The notes beneath the pieces were generated by a model. That model ran no database searches and was not told where the DNA came from. It was given only the letters and a program-made list of their open reading frames with translations. Shown piece by piece: positions 9,467 through 19,037 of a stretch of 64,000 nucleotides of DNA (the first letter of the stretch is position 1; each line of letters starts with the position of its first letter). This DNA comes from Spirosoma validum (lineage in GTDB: Bacteria; Bacteroidota; Bacteroidia; Cytophagales; Spirosomataceae). The translations under genes and the position numbers were made by a program. Where the stretch lies: contig NZ_JACXAA010000013.1 in NCBI RefSeq assembly GCF_014699035.1, forward strand, positions 124,001 to 188,000, written 5' to 3'.

Positions 9467-10228
9467 TTAAGCTGTTACCGGTTCTGGCTTTTTGAGCGCT
9501 TTAACCTTATCGCTCAGATCGAAGCGAAACTGAGCGAGTTCTTTAAAACTCTGAATACACACTTTAAGCAATTTCCACTTCAAAATAGAAACGGTACCCG
9601 TTACCCGTTCTTTGTGGGTAATGGGAATATCAAACGTATTGAAGCCCGCTTTTTTAGCCATAACAGCCAGGAAAATATTGGGAGCAAAAGGCGTTGGCGT
9701 AGGAAGTTGCGCCAGAAGTTTCCTAAGGAATGTTCCCCGAATCAGCCGAAACGGAATATTGCTATCCATGATATACGTTCCATAGATCAGGGCAATGCTC
9801 CAGCGGAGGATACGGGTGATAACTAATCGGGCTGGGGCATCGTAGCGCTCTTCGCGATAACCTAAGATAAAGGGCGACTCATTACGTTTAGCCCACAATT
9901 TCCCAAAATCATCGGCAATGAACTGATCATCACTGTCGGTTTGGAAGACGTATTCCGAATCCAGCGCAACCGCCTGCCGATAGCCATTTACAACGGCGTT
10001 TCCATGACCACCATTGGGTTGATGAACCACCATCAGTTTAGGGTAGCGATCCTTTATTTGATCCAGAATAGCGCCTGTTTGATCACGGGAGCCATCGTTG
10101 ACAACAATCAGACGGGTATTTTCGGCGGGGAACTGACGGGTCAACAAGTCGGTCCACTGCTTAACAACAGTTTCAATTACTTCTTCTTCGTTGTAAGCCG
10201 GCATTACAATTGACAACAGGAGGCTCAT
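9467..10228 (-). CDS. Family 2 glycosyltransferase
   Basis: A 253-residue cytoplasmic-facing GT2 (GT-A fold). It begins SIVMPAYNEEEVI, carries LIVVNDGSRDQTGAIL near residue 45 and the metal-binding DxD-type segment QTDSDDQF near residue 98, and has the acceptor-side loop DSNIPFRLIRGTFLRKLL. This resembles dolichyl- or polyprenyl-phosphate mannosyltransferase-like enzymes without the C-terminal membrane pair. Probably transfers a sugar to a lipid carrier during glycan assembly. It belongs to the minus-strand glycan locus, 76 bp upstream of the FAD enzyme. Confidence 0.85.
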   Translation of the reverse strand: MSLLLSIVMPAYNEEEVIETVVKQWTDLLTRQFPAENTRLIVVNDGSRDQTGAILDQIKDRYPKLMVVHQPNGGHGNAVVNGYRQAVALDSEYVFQTDSDDQFIADDFGKLWAKRNESPFILGYREERYDAPARLVITRILRWSIALIYGTYIMDSNIPFRLIRGTFLRKLLAQLPTPTPFAPNIFLAVMAKKAGFNTFDIPITHKERVTGTVSILKWKLLKVCIQSFKELAQFRFDLSDKVKALKKPEPVTA

Positions 10229-10436
10229 TCAGTGTACTTTAGGAGGTTGACAATACGTTTAGCGCTCGTCAACAGGTTTATGATAAGGCGGCTTAATGAT
10301 TGTACCAGCCCGGATAATTTGTCTAATCAATACCGCAAATATAGGAAATTGTTGTTGGGTAATGTCCTAAGCGAGCAGGACATTATTAAGCGGAAAGCAA
10401 ATCTGATCTATAGGGAATTCTACACCTGCTGTGTGA

Positions 10437-11600
10437 TCAGTAGGAGTATCGATCCTTAAGCGAATTAATTGGCTTCTCGATCAAGAACCAGGAAACTGTA
10501 GCCACTAAAATGGTTAGGGTAAGATAGAATGAAAACTGAAAAAAATAGGAGCTGTGTAAAAAAGGCAGGATATCGGTAATACGGCGCCAGGCTCGTACGG
10601 TAAAATGCGTCGGCTGCGTATGGTATACGTTGAATACAAAATTGTGGTATAGATATAAGCCGTAACTAATACGGCCAAGGTATTGACTGACAGGGTTTTC
10701 CAGTATCCATTGCATAATCCCGCCAAAGCCCAGGACTGCCCGGCCAATCAGGAAAAAGCCAAATAAAGAAGCGCTCAGCCGTTCCCATACATCCGACATG
10801 ACGTTATGATAACCTCTGGGCGAATCTATGGCGATCCAATTATTCAATAGACCAACCCCAATAAAACCTATTAAACTCAACCATATCCAGATTGTGGGTT
10901 GAAAAAGACGTGTAAATCGCTCACGCTCATATAACCAACCATAGGCCATGAGAGCGCCTAACCCGAAGGCATCCAGACAAGTGGGTGTTGAAACATACCC
11001 GATAAACCAGGCTGCATCAGACTTGTACAATACGTACCGTAATGTCACACTGCCAACAATCATACAAAGGGCTAGTAGGGTTACGTGTCGGCGAGGAACA
11101 AAAAATATCACTAAGGGAAGTAAAAGATACACCTGTTCTTCAACTGCCAGCGACCAGAGATGATCTACGGTGCCCAGCCAGGTATGATAGATGGAAATGT
11201 AGATGTTCGTGCCATACAGAGCCAGCCAGGCAAATTTTTGCCGAACTGGTGGTTCGTTAATAAGAGCCAGGATAAATAATGTGAGGTAGTAGACCGGAAA
11301 AATCCGAATGGATCTTCGAATGTAGAATGTTTTAAGATATTTCGATAGGCCACCACTTGGCCGATTGCTGAGTTTATCTTTACTGGAGAGCAGAATTCGG
11401 GTAATTAAAAAACCACTTAGTACAAAGAAAATCGTAACACCCAGCGCACCCAACGCTCCTACCGGTAATTCGATATGGGTCACTGCCCAGTGGTCGAATA
11501 AGACTAAGGCGACTGCGAGGAACCGAACGCCATCCAACTGAACAATGTGATTCTTGTCTTTTGGAACAGTCTCTGTTGATGAAAGTACGGTTAACTGCAT
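10437..11600 (-). CDS. Acyltransferase family 3 membrane protein
   Basis: A 387-residue polytopic inner-membrane protein with about ten hydrophobic segments. The N-terminal signature of the OafA/NodX type is present: QLDGVRFLAV at 21-30, His37 in LFDHWAV as the predicted catalytic histidine, then GVTIFFVLSGFLITRIL and FYIRRSIRIFPVYYLTLF. Such enzymes O-acylate (usually O-acetylate) surface polysaccharides, using acyl-CoA from the cytoplasm. The length is typical for the family without a fused SGNH domain; the separate AlgX-like protein at the end of the locus could provide that part. Upstream gap of about 200 bp to the GT2 holds no recognisable gene. Confidence 0.88.
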   Translation of the reverse strand: MQLTVLSSTETVPKDKNHIVQLDGVRFLAVALVLFDHWAVTHIELPVGALGALGVTIFFVLSGFLITRILLSSKDKLSNRPSGGLSKYLKTFYIRRSIRIFPVYYLTLFILALINEPPVRQKFAWLALYGTNIYISIYHTWLGTVDHLWSLAVEEQVYLLLPLVIFFVPRRHVTLLALCMIVGSVTLRYVLYKSDAAWFIGYVSTPTCLDAFGLGALMAYGWLYERERFTRLFQPTIWIWLSLIGFIGVGLLNNWIAIDSPRGYHNVMSDVWERLSASLFGFFLIGRAVLGFGGIMQWILENPVSQYLGRISYGLYLYHNFVFNVYHTQPTHFTVRAWRRITDILPFLHSSYFFQFSFYLTLTILVATVSWFLIEKPINSLKDRYSY

Positions 11601-11680
11601 GGAATAGTTGGAAGAGTACGGTAGTAAGCAATCAGAGACAAAGACTTCATCAGAAACACCGTATCAGAAAGATGAAAAGG

Positions 11681-13378
11681 CTACAAAGATGTAAAAATAA
11701 CGTATCGATTAGTCATGGCAAGATACATACGATTATTCCGATTAGTGAGAATGCCAATTCTATACCGCCCTGGCGCTAGCTTTTCTTTTAAAACCTGTGC
11801 GTCGAACCCTATTGGGCTGAAATAGTTAGTAAAACCAGACTGGATTATGGATGATGGACGTAACGGACGTGCGGCAAATAAATACGTATGGGATAAGCTT
11901 TTAAAGAAAATGTATGAGCCGTCATCAGGCCTGGAAAGGCTCGGATTAAGGGCATCGGCTTTCGCAATAGTATACATAAAGGGCTGTTCATCTACCGTAT
12001 CGACCGTTATCGTTGTCGGTGCAGACCACCATTTTGGCGATGACAGCGTAGTAAGTTCGTGGCTGAAAAAAGGTCGCTCAGTTGGAACATATAGCTGATG
12101 AACGTCCTGTTGATTTTTCTCAGGTGTATTGGTTACGTAATTGAAGTATTCGGCAACGACCCGCCGATGTTGATTAACAATACCTTCGAGGCAAAGATAA
12201 TTCGCGAACAAACTGTGGCTGATACTAATCAGCAGAACGCCAAAAACGTAGCGTAAGAGAAACGATTTCGTTCGCCAGCGATGTAGGCTGTACAAATAAA
12301 CTATACTCAGCGCCAGCGCCGAATAGATTCTATAACGACTTTGCAACAAATAACCAGGACCAGCAAAGCCAACCCTGGAATATACGGTGATGACGGCTGT
12401 GGCAAGCAGAAAAAGAAAGCAACTCAGAAAGAAACTAGTGGCTATGTCAACACGTGTGGTTGAAAACAGACGTATTACCGAAATAAGAAAAAGCACGGCC
12501 ATACCAACGACTACGACGCCAAGAGCGGCTGTCAGCCCCAGTGTGGCTTCTGCGCTCAGGAGGCTGGTACCCACGTTAGGTGATGGATTCGCGAAAGCAC
12601 CCAGGAAAACAAAGAAAGCTTTGAACCAATCGATTATTGGATAGCGAAACGGTGAAGGGAAAAACGAGATCCGGTGATAGGTATAAAAATAGCCAGCCAG
12701 TGATAGCACGGTTGCTACAAACCATACAATCAGAAAGCGCCATTGACGCTGGTAAGTCAATACGAACAGGCCCGCAATAAGCACCAAGGCACCGTTGCCG
12801 CCAGAGAACGTAGTGAACACGGCCAACCCCAGTGCCAGTAGGCGGGTAGCTGACGTATTCTGTGCCAGCCAGTAAAACGTGCCAAGAGCAAATGCCAGTA
12901 CCCAGAAATTCTGGACAGCAGCCATGGCCCAAATCAAACTCTCGTACGATTGAAGCGTGACAAGCAGGAATGGCACCGGTACAAAATAGAGTAGGGGATA
13001 CCTTAATCGGCGGAACACAGCGAAGAGAATCCCTAGTGTAACCAACAGTCCGATGAATCCAATGAGCGTCAGACCGTAATAGTTCAGCGTACCGTTAATT
13101 TTGGCAAAGAGAACAAAAACCAATCGTGTCCAGATAATGCGATGTTCCCAGTGCTGATCAAAAAAATGGGCTATCTTCTGACTAACCGTACTACTTTTTA
13201 AGAGCAACAAATGCTCCTGCACCTGAAAGTCGTCCCAATAAGGAAGGTTCAACGCATACGTAATGACTGTCGAGCCTACTAACACAACAGGTACCAAACA
13301 CAGGAGTAGCGCATACCAGGACGTCTGGGGCGCTACCTGTTCAGGTTGGTAAGTGATTGACTGAGTGGGTGAAGACAT
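11681..13378 (-). CDS. Polytopic membrane protein, WDD-motif paralogue B (possible GT-C)
   Basis: A 565-residue protein with about ten membrane segments and a C-terminal soluble tail of roughly 150 residues. Just after the first membrane helix it has LNLPYWDDFQVQEHL, then QHWEHRIIWTRL, NGTLNYYGL and WAMAAVQNFWVLAF. The same pattern (WDD, QHxEHRI, LNY, WxMAAxQNF) occurs in the neighbour at 13388-15130, so the two are paralogues. An acidic pair in the first outer loop is the hallmark of GT-C glycosyltransferases, which use lipid-linked sugars; that assignment is inference. Nine base pairs separate it from its paralogue, indicating co-transcription. No named family was recognised. Confidence 0.7.
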   Translation of the reverse strand: MSSPTQSITYQPEQVAPQTSWYALLLCLVPVVLVGSTVITYALNLPYWDDFQVQEHLLLLKSSTVSQKIAHFFDQHWEHRIIWTRLVFVLFAKINGTLNYYGLTLIGFIGLLVTLGILFAVFRRLRYPLLYFVPVPFLLVTLQSYESLIWAMAAVQNFWVLAFALGTFYWLAQNTSATRLLALGLAVFTTFSGGNGALVLIAGLFVLTYQRQWRFLIVWFVATVLSLAGYFYTYHRISFFPSPFRYPIIDWFKAFFVFLGAFANPSPNVGTSLLSAEATLGLTAALGVVVVGMAVLFLISVIRLFSTTRVDIATSFFLSCFLFLLATAVITVYSRVGFAGPGYLLQSRYRIYSALALSIVYLYSLHRWRTKSFLLRYVFGVLLISISHSLFANYLCLEGIVNQHRRVVAEYFNYVTNTPEKNQQDVHQLYVPTERPFFSHELTTLSSPKWWSAPTTITVDTVDEQPFMYTIAKADALNPSLSRPDDGSYIFFKSLSHTYLFAARPLRPSSIIQSGFTNYFSPIGFDAQVLKEKLAPGRYRIGILTNRNNRMYLAMTNRYVIFTSL

Positions 13379-13387
13379 GCGGAAGAT

Positions 13388-15130
13388 TTACCAGTTCTTT
13401 TGAATATCCCTGCGTTTCTGCGGAGCCGCCGTGATGGTTTGGTCGGTGGGATGCCGTTCAAAACCACCGTCGGCCCTGACAATTAATCGTTCGATTTGAT
13501 ACGTTGCCGAATCTAATTCAGCTTCGGAAAAAGAGCTGGATATGCCCTTCCTGAACAAATCCTGAAGGCCTATATTCGCTTTCCAGGATGACGTTAAGGT
13601 AGGGATTGTCGGAAATAGATAGATTCGTTTCGCTGATCGGGCCAGAATATACGTGCCTGCATCCGGGCCGATTGATGTAACAGCTGTTGTATCCGTAAAC
13701 ACGAAACTGTCACCAGTCTTGTTGATCGACGAGAACGGCACCGACGAACCATTAACTGGTCTATATAAATCGGGCAGGATGCGATCGTAAAAAGCTGGTG
13801 AGTTATTTAATATACGAGCCGTTTGCGGATCGATCGCCGAGATTGGTCTATTCGTTGAATACGTCCAGTCAAACTGCTTTGTCAGCAAATACTGACGAAG
13901 TGATATGGCTTCATCCAGATACATCCGGTACGAGCTTACCATGAGCACGACACTAAATAACAGCCCGCTACGTAGTACCCACTTTCGTTGGGATGGGCGA
14001 GTCTGAACAAGAATATAACTATAAGCAAGAGCCAATAGTAGCAGCGAATAGATTTTATATCGACTGGTAATGAGCGTACTCATACCAAAACCTAACCGGC
14101 CCCAAGCTACCGTGGCGGCTGTAGTAAGCAGAAATACCGTAGCAGCGGCAAAGAAATAATCGATTGACGAAAGTTCTCGTTGGGTTAACCCTTTCTTGAG
14201 AATATAAAGCAAAGCCCCCAAAACTAATACAGAAAGGGCCCCACCCAGCAAAAGGCACATTGTCAAGACAATCCGGAAAGGAAAAGCTTCACCAGCCGCT
14301 CCATTGAAAGCCAGCCAGCCTATAATCAAATCGACAAAAGAGCCTTTCACGACCGGATTGCCGGGCGGTTTTTGGTAGCCCCAAAAATAGAGTGCGATAA
14401 TAACAATCGCACCGATACTCCAGATTACTAACGGTTTGTAGCTAGATCGGGCCCGGAAGATTTTCTGAGCGAGCAGAATGGCAAAACCGATTGGCCAGAT
14501 GAGCAGCCCATTACCACTCGTGAGCGTAGCGGCAATGGCCAGCAGCAAAGGCAATGAAATCGGTCGAGTAAACGAAAGCAGATAAGCGGCCCAAAACACC
14601 CACAAAATAACCGTGAAGTTTTGCAGAGCAGCCATACCCCAGAACATGTTTTCCCACTGCGATAGGTTCAAAAGCAGAAACGCAACGGGTGGTAGATACA
14701 CTAACCCATTGGCGAGGTAATCAATGGACTGGTTTTTGTTTTGACCCACTAACGAACGGCCCAGTACTACTCCAAAAATTAGGAGTAAACCAAGCAGACT
14801 CAGATTACCAACAACCATCAAATGACGGTAATTCAACTTGCCCGATATAGTAAAATCCAGCCACGTAATCAGCCGATCGTAAACAATTCGGTGTTCGTTA
14901 TGCTGTCGAATAAATTCATAAAACTTCTCTGAAAAGGACGTTTCTTTCTCAAGATTAAACAGCAGCACCTTAAGAACATGATCGTCCCATTTCGGTACGT
15001 TCACGGCATACCGATCCCAGACATACCAGAATACAATGATCGGAATTAGCAGTAACCCTCCTGCTAGTAAACGATCAGGTAGCCCGTAATGCGTCTGGCG
15101 GGATTGTCGGGTATCTGGTAAGGTAACCAA
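13388..15130 (-). CDS. Polytopic membrane protein, WDD-motif paralogue A (possible GT-C)
   Basis: A 580-residue paralogue of the next gene downstream, with VNVPKWDDHVLKVLL after the first helix, RQHNEHRIVYDRL, SGKLNYRHL and FWGMAALQNFTVI at matching places, around ten membrane helices and a C-terminal soluble region. The start is TTG at 15130: an in-frame TAA lies just upstream and no ATG occurs before the first membrane helix. Spacing is tight on both sides (11 bp to the transketolase half, 9 bp to the paralogue). Role in glycan assembly is inferred from the locus and the acidic WDD motif placed as in GT-C enzymes. Divergence between the two copies suggests they act on different sugars or positions. 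Confidence 0.7.
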   Translation of the reverse strand: MVTLPDTRQSRQTHYGLPDRLLAGGLLLIPIIVFWYVWDRYAVNVPKWDDHVLKVLLFNLEKETSFSEKFYEFIRQHNEHRIVYDRLITWLDFTISGKLNYRHLMVVGNLSLLGLLLIFGVVLGRSLVGQNKNQSIDYLANGLVYLPPVAFLLLNLSQWENMFWGMAALQNFTVILWVFWAAYLLSFTRPISLPLLLAIAATLTSGNGLLIWPIGFAILLAQKIFRARSSYKPLVIWSIGAIVIIALYFWGYQKPPGNPVVKGSFVDLIIGWLAFNGAAGEAFPFRIVLTMCLLLGGALSVLVLGALLYILKKGLTQRELSSIDYFFAAATVFLLTTAATVAWGRLGFGMSTLITSRYKIYSLLLLALAYSYILVQTRPSQRKWVLRSGLLFSVVLMVSSYRMYLDEAISLRQYLLTKQFDWTYSTNRPISAIDPQTARILNNSPAFYDRILPDLYRPVNGSSVPFSSINKTGDSFVFTDTTAVTSIGPDAGTYILARSAKRIYLFPTIPTLTSSWKANIGLQDLFRKGISSSFSEAELDSATYQIERLIVRADGGFERHPTDQTITAAPQKRRDIQKNW

Positions 15131-15141
15131 TGGATCGAAAA

Positions 15142-16053
15142 CTAATTATAAGTAAACGAGGTCAGGTGCCGGGCAATGGAAGTCGGATCGAGACCTGATA
15201 ATTGCTGATGGTATTTCTGATCGCCATACAGTCCGTTCGGATAGCCTTGCGCCGATAAGCTCACAAACTTGCTCGGCGCTACTCCGTCCGCGAGGAGTTT
15301 GACGGAGAGTTGCTGCGCCAGTCCACCGATTGATACGTGCTCTTCAACGATGAGTAGTGGTTTCCCTGCCCAACTGTGGGCTAAGTCGGATGGCAAATCG
15401 AGTGGCAGATTGGTAGCTGTATACACGTCGAACTGATTAGTCAGCAGATCGTCCTGGAGGGCTGTTAATACGTTGGCAGCGACGGGTCCAAGGGCAACAA
15501 CTGTGCCAATGGAAGCCGGGCTACGAACAATGTGCTTAAATGACCCATATGTTTCGGCACCATCAGGCGTGTTGGGACCTGCCCCTAACCGAAGATAGGT
15601 TGGACGGCCTTCGGCTACAATTTGGTCCAGCATGGGCGACACTTCGTCAGCAAACGCGGGAATGTACGTGTTTACGTTCTGCAAACTGCTCAGACAGGCC
15701 AGGTCTTCAATCGCATGGTGCGTGCTACCCATGATGCCATACCCATAGCCACCCCCATTACCTACCAGAAAAACAGGCATCTTATGCAGACAGACGTCAT
15801 TACGAAACTGCTCCAGACATCGATAAACCACAAAGGGTGCAATGCTGTAGCAGAACACCTTGTAACCTTTATACGCCATTCCGGCTGCTACGCCAACCAT
15901 GTTTTGTTCGGCGACTCCCGCATTGATAAAGCGAGGTCCCATTACATCCATTACGTTCTCAAGTGCACTATAGCCCAGATCCCCCGTAATGAATATCACT
16001 TTATCGTCTTCCCGCGCGATTCGCTCGATAGCGGCTGAAAATTCTTTGCGCAT
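15142..16053 (-). CDS. Transketolase, C-terminal half (PYR plus C-terminal domains)
   Basis: A 303-residue protein matching the second half of transketolase: a pyrimidine-binding domain with the catalytic glutamate in NAGVAEQNMVGVAAGMA (Glu49), then GNGGGYGYGIMGSTHHAIEDLA, and a C-terminal domain ending in the VEEHVSIGGLAQQL region. The ThDP diphosphate-binding half is encoded separately at 18180-19016, with a sugar epimerase-GT2 fusion between the two genes. Split transketolases are common in archaea and in some biosynthetic clusters, where they move a two-carbon ketol unit onto unusual sugars. Placement inside a glycan locus makes that more likely than the pentose phosphate pathway, but this is inference. 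Confidence 0.85.
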   Translation of the reverse strand: MRKEFSAAIERIAREDDKVIFITGDLGYSALENVMDVMGPRFINAGVAEQNMVGVAAGMAYKGYKVFCYSIAPFVVYRCLEQFRNDVCLHKMPVFLVGNGGGYGYGIMGSTHHAIEDLACLSSLQNVNTYIPAFADEVSPMLDQIVAEGRPTYLRLGAGPNTPDGAETYGSFKHIVRSPASIGTVVALGPVAANVLTALQDDLLTNQFDVYTATNLPLDLPSDLAHSWAGKPLLIVEEHVSIGGLAQQLSVKLLADGVAPSKFVSLSAQGYPNGLYGDQKYHQQLSGLDPTSIARHLTSFTYN

Positions 16054-16094
16054 TCTATTTTAACTTTTATGCTGATGAGTCGCAGGCACGCGGC

Positions 16095-18098
16095 TTACTT
16101 ACTCTTCCGCTGCTCAACCAACGTACTGATTTCGGCCGCTGTTTTGTAGACTCGCTGGCCTTTGCGGACCATCGTTCGAATAAATTTCGGCCGTTTTTTT
16201 GTCTCTTCAAATATCTTACTGATGTATTCGCCTAAAAATGAGATACCTAGCAGGTTGATGCCGCCAAAGAACATAACTAAGATGATAACGGTAGAAAGAC
16301 CATAAGGCGTATTCGGATCGAAGTTGAGCAACCGCGAAAGAATCTGCCAGACGATTCCCAGCATCGACAGACCCGTCAGTACAAAACCCGCATAGGTCAT
16401 CAATTCCAGTGGAGCAAAGCTGAAGGAGAAAATAGCTTTCTTGGCCCACCAGATGTTCTTCGTCCAGTTATTGGTTGAGACACCGAACATCCGTTCCGGC
16501 CGTACGTAATCAACACCCGTTTGCCGGAAACCCACCCAGGCCCGCAGACCACGCAGGAATTGCTCCGTTTCGGGTAAGTTGACCAGTTCGCGTACCACCT
16601 TGCGGTCGATCATCGAGAAATCACCGGCGTCAACGGGAATGTTGATGTAAGCTGTCCGCTTAAATAATCGATAGAACTGCTTGTAGAAAAAATGAACGTG
16701 TGGAGCCATTTCACGCTGTACGCGAACGCCGTAAGCTACATCAAAGCCCTCCTGCCATTTCTCGTAAAATTTTGGAATAATTTCGGGCGGGTCCTGTAAA
16801 TCGCCGTCCATTAGCACAACGGCGTCGCCCGTCGCGATTTCCATGCCACTCAAAAAAGCCGATTGCGAACCAAAATTACGCGAATGCTTAATGGCGATCA
16901 CGTTCGGATCTTTTGCGCAAATTTCGTTGAGCACCTCGTCTGTATTATCGGGCGAATTGTCGTTCACGAAAATAATCTCATAGCGAACCTTCATCTCGTT
17001 GAAGGTCTTTACCAGTCGCTCATACATATACGGTATGGCCTGAGCGTCTTTGTAACAGGCAATAATCGGCGAGATGACGGGATTGAGCGTTGGTGTCTGG
17101 AAGGCCGGAATTACCCGATTTTCGTATTCATGAGTAATTTGCCAGTCGGCCGTTTGCTGTAGTCCGTCACCGAGTAATGTAGTGGCTTTCCAGCCCAGGT
17201 CGGCTTCAGCTGCCGCCGGGTCGCCGTACCAGTCGGCTAAATCCCAGTTGCGGTTGTTCATGCTTCCCCAAACAGGCTCCTGCCTGATCCCGAAGGTTTG
17301 CCGCGCTACGTCGACCAACTCCCGCATCGTTGTTTTCTGCCCTGTCGCAATGTTATACGACCGTCCCCGAATGTCGGCGTTGACACGTAGCGCAGCCTTT
17401 ACGAACGCATCGACGCAGTCGTCAATGTAGACGAAATCACGGCTAATATCGGGCGAGACGAGTGGCGGTAGCTGCCCTTTCCGGTTCTCTTCCACAAGCC
17501 GGGGAATGAGCCGATCCGGTTCTTCCCAACCACCGTAAATGGAGTACAGTCGCAGGTTAAGCGTATTGAGATTATGAACCTTGGCGTAGTAGTCAAGCGT
17601 ATAAGCCGCCGATACTTTTGAAACGGCATAATGACTGTTTGGCTCTACCGGATCAGTTTCTTTGGGCGCTGTACAATTGAAGCCATATTCCGAACTGCTT
17701 CCGGCGTGGATATACACCATGTCGGGTGTGCAGTTTTCAAGAATATTAACCGTTCCCAATACGTTGGTTTCGTAGGTCAGGCCAACATTTTTCTGTTTAC
17801 TGTAAGCCCCGTAGGCTGCCAGATTGAAAATGGTTTTCGGCTTGATCTTACCAAAAACGTCCTGCACAGACGTATTGGAGAGAATATCACAGTGGACAAT
17901 ATTTTCGGCGGGAACGTCTAAAAGTTTGAGCCGCCAGGCTTTTGTTGCGTCGTGTGTGAGCGCGTAAACATCCTTGCGGATACGGAAAAGTTGCTCAAAC
18001 AGATTGGCGCCAATGAAGCCGCTGGCCCCGAAAACAACGATAGGGCCTTTAAGTTGTGTAATGTCAGAAGGTAGCAAATTGGGTGCAAACTGATTCAT
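16095..18098 (-). CDS. Fused NAD-dependent sugar epimerase/dehydratase and GT2 glycosyltransferase
   Basis: A 667-residue two-domain protein. Residues about 18-325 form an extended SDR: GASGFIG nucleotide-binding loop, a YxxxK pair in HYAVSKVSAAYTLDYY, and RDFVYIDDCVDAF further on. Residues about 340-660 are a GT2 of the GtrB/polyprenyl-phosphate type: PVISPIIACYKDAQAIPYMY, IIFVNDNSPDNTDEVL, LMDGDLQDPPEII with the DxD, and two C-terminal membrane helices (LMTYAGFVLTGLSMLGIVW and a second one near 610). So one polypeptide could modify an activated sugar and load it onto undecaprenyl phosphate. The two transketolase halves flank it directly. The fusion is continuous with no internal stop or likely restart. 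Confidence 0.85.
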   Translation of the reverse strand: MNQFAPNLLPSDITQLKGPIVVFGASGFIGANLFEQLFRIRKDVYALTHDATKAWRLKLLDVPAENIVHCDILSNTSVQDVFGKIKPKTIFNLAAYGAYSKQKNVGLTYETNVLGTVNILENCTPDMVYIHAGSSSEYGFNCTAPKETDPVEPNSHYAVSKVSAAYTLDYYAKVHNLNTLNLRLYSIYGGWEEPDRLIPRLVEENRKGQLPPLVSPDISRDFVYIDDCVDAFVKAALRVNADIRGRSYNIATGQKTTMRELVDVARQTFGIRQEPVWGSMNNRNWDLADWYGDPAAAEADLGWKATTLLGDGLQQTADWQITHEYENRVIPAFQTPTLNPVISPIIACYKDAQAIPYMYERLVKTFNEMKVRYEIIFVNDNSPDNTDEVLNEICAKDPNVIAIKHSRNFGSQSAFLSGMEIATGDAVVLMDGDLQDPPEIIPKFYEKWQEGFDVAYGVRVQREMAPHVHFFYKQFYRLFKRTAYINIPVDAGDFSMIDRKVVRELVNLPETEQFLRGLRAWVGFRQTGVDYVRPERMFGVSTNNWTKNIWWAKKAIFSFSFAPLELMTYAGFVLTGLSMLGIVWQILSRLLNFDPNTPYGLSTVIILVMFFGGINLLGISFLGEYISKIFEETKKRPKFIRTMVRKGQRVYKTAAEISTLVEQRKSK

Positions 18099-18179
18099 TC
18101 AGGCCGCAATATTACGGCAAAAGGCTTGGATATGACCAACGAATGGGCAGGTTTATAGCCAACGGTAGCCAGCCGGAAG

Positions 18180-19016
18180 CTACGCCTGGGTTTCGTGAGC
18201 CAGTAAATACCGCTCATTCACATCCGTACAGGCCTGTTCATACTGGGCTTCTGTCATCGGAAGATAGTGCCATTCGAGCCGGTTTTCCATGTACGACACG
18301 CCCTTGCCTTTCACTGTTCGGGCAATAATGACCTTTGGTTTTCCATTCTGGTTTTCCGGGTCAGTTAGTCGATCCAGCGTAGTTAATACGTTGTCTACAT
18401 TATGGCCGTCTACTTCAACCGTGTCAAAGCCAATTGCCTTCCAGGTACGAACATCGGCCGTATCGCCCATCACATCGGCTGTATTACCAAAGCCCTGTAA
18501 TCCATTTTTGTCGATCAGAATGATCAGGTTATCCAGCCCATGCTGAAGCGCAAAATGAGCAGCTTCCCAGGTTGTGCCCTCGTTGGTTTCGCCGTCGGAC
18601 ATGAGCACAAATACCCGGGAATCATCACCCAGTAACTTCCCCGCCTGGGCAATACCCGTACCGATAGGCAAGCCATGGCCTAACGAACCCGTTGCAAACG
18701 GAATTCCCCGATGCTGGTTAGGGGCCGGATGCGCTGGTAACGTAGTGCCATTGTGATAATACGTTTCCAGGACTTCATCCGAAATTTCACCCAGGTGATT
18801 TAAGCAAGCGTAGAGAGAAGCCGCTGCGTGGCCTTTCGATAGTAAAAATGTATCTTGTTCGCGCTTGCGTAAAACAAGCGTTGCAATCATCAGATCGACG
18901 CAGCTCAGCGAACAGCCTATATGACCGGCGTGGGCCTGGTGATAAAGACTCAGTATTTTTAGTCTCAGCTGGCCCTGAAGCATTTGTAGATCTGTGATTT
19001 CGTTGGTCGAGGTCAT
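18180..19016 (-). CDS. Transketolase, N-terminal half (ThDP diphosphate-binding domain)
   Basis: A 278-residue protein equal to the first half of transketolase. Visible features: HAGHIGCSLSCVDLM, LLSKGHAAASLYACL, the GSLGHGLPIGTGIA loop, the ThDP motif as MSDGETNEG followed by LIDKNGLQGFG (SDGE in place of the usual GDGE), and KGKGVSYMENRLEWHY near the C-terminus. Alone it lacks the catalytic glutamate, which is supplied by the partner at 15142-16053. It is separated from the epimerase-GT2 fusion by about 80 bp and lies just downstream of the ArnT-like gene. Start ATG at 19016. Confidence 0.85.
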   Translation of the reverse strand: MTSTNEITDLQMLQGQLRLKILSLYHQAHAGHIGCSLSCVDLMIATLVLRKREQDTFLLSKGHAAASLYACLNHLGEISDEVLETYYHNGTTLPAHPAPNQHRGIPFATGSLGHGLPIGTGIAQAGKLLGDDSRVFVLMSDGETNEGTTWEAAHFALQHGLDNLIILIDKNGLQGFGNTADVMGDTADVRTWKAIGFDTVEVDGHNVDNVLTTLDRLTDPENQNGKPKVIIARTVKGKGVSYMENRLEWHYLPMTEAQYEQACTDVNERYLLAHETQA

Positions 19017-19037
19017 AACTAGTTGATGGGATGAAGC

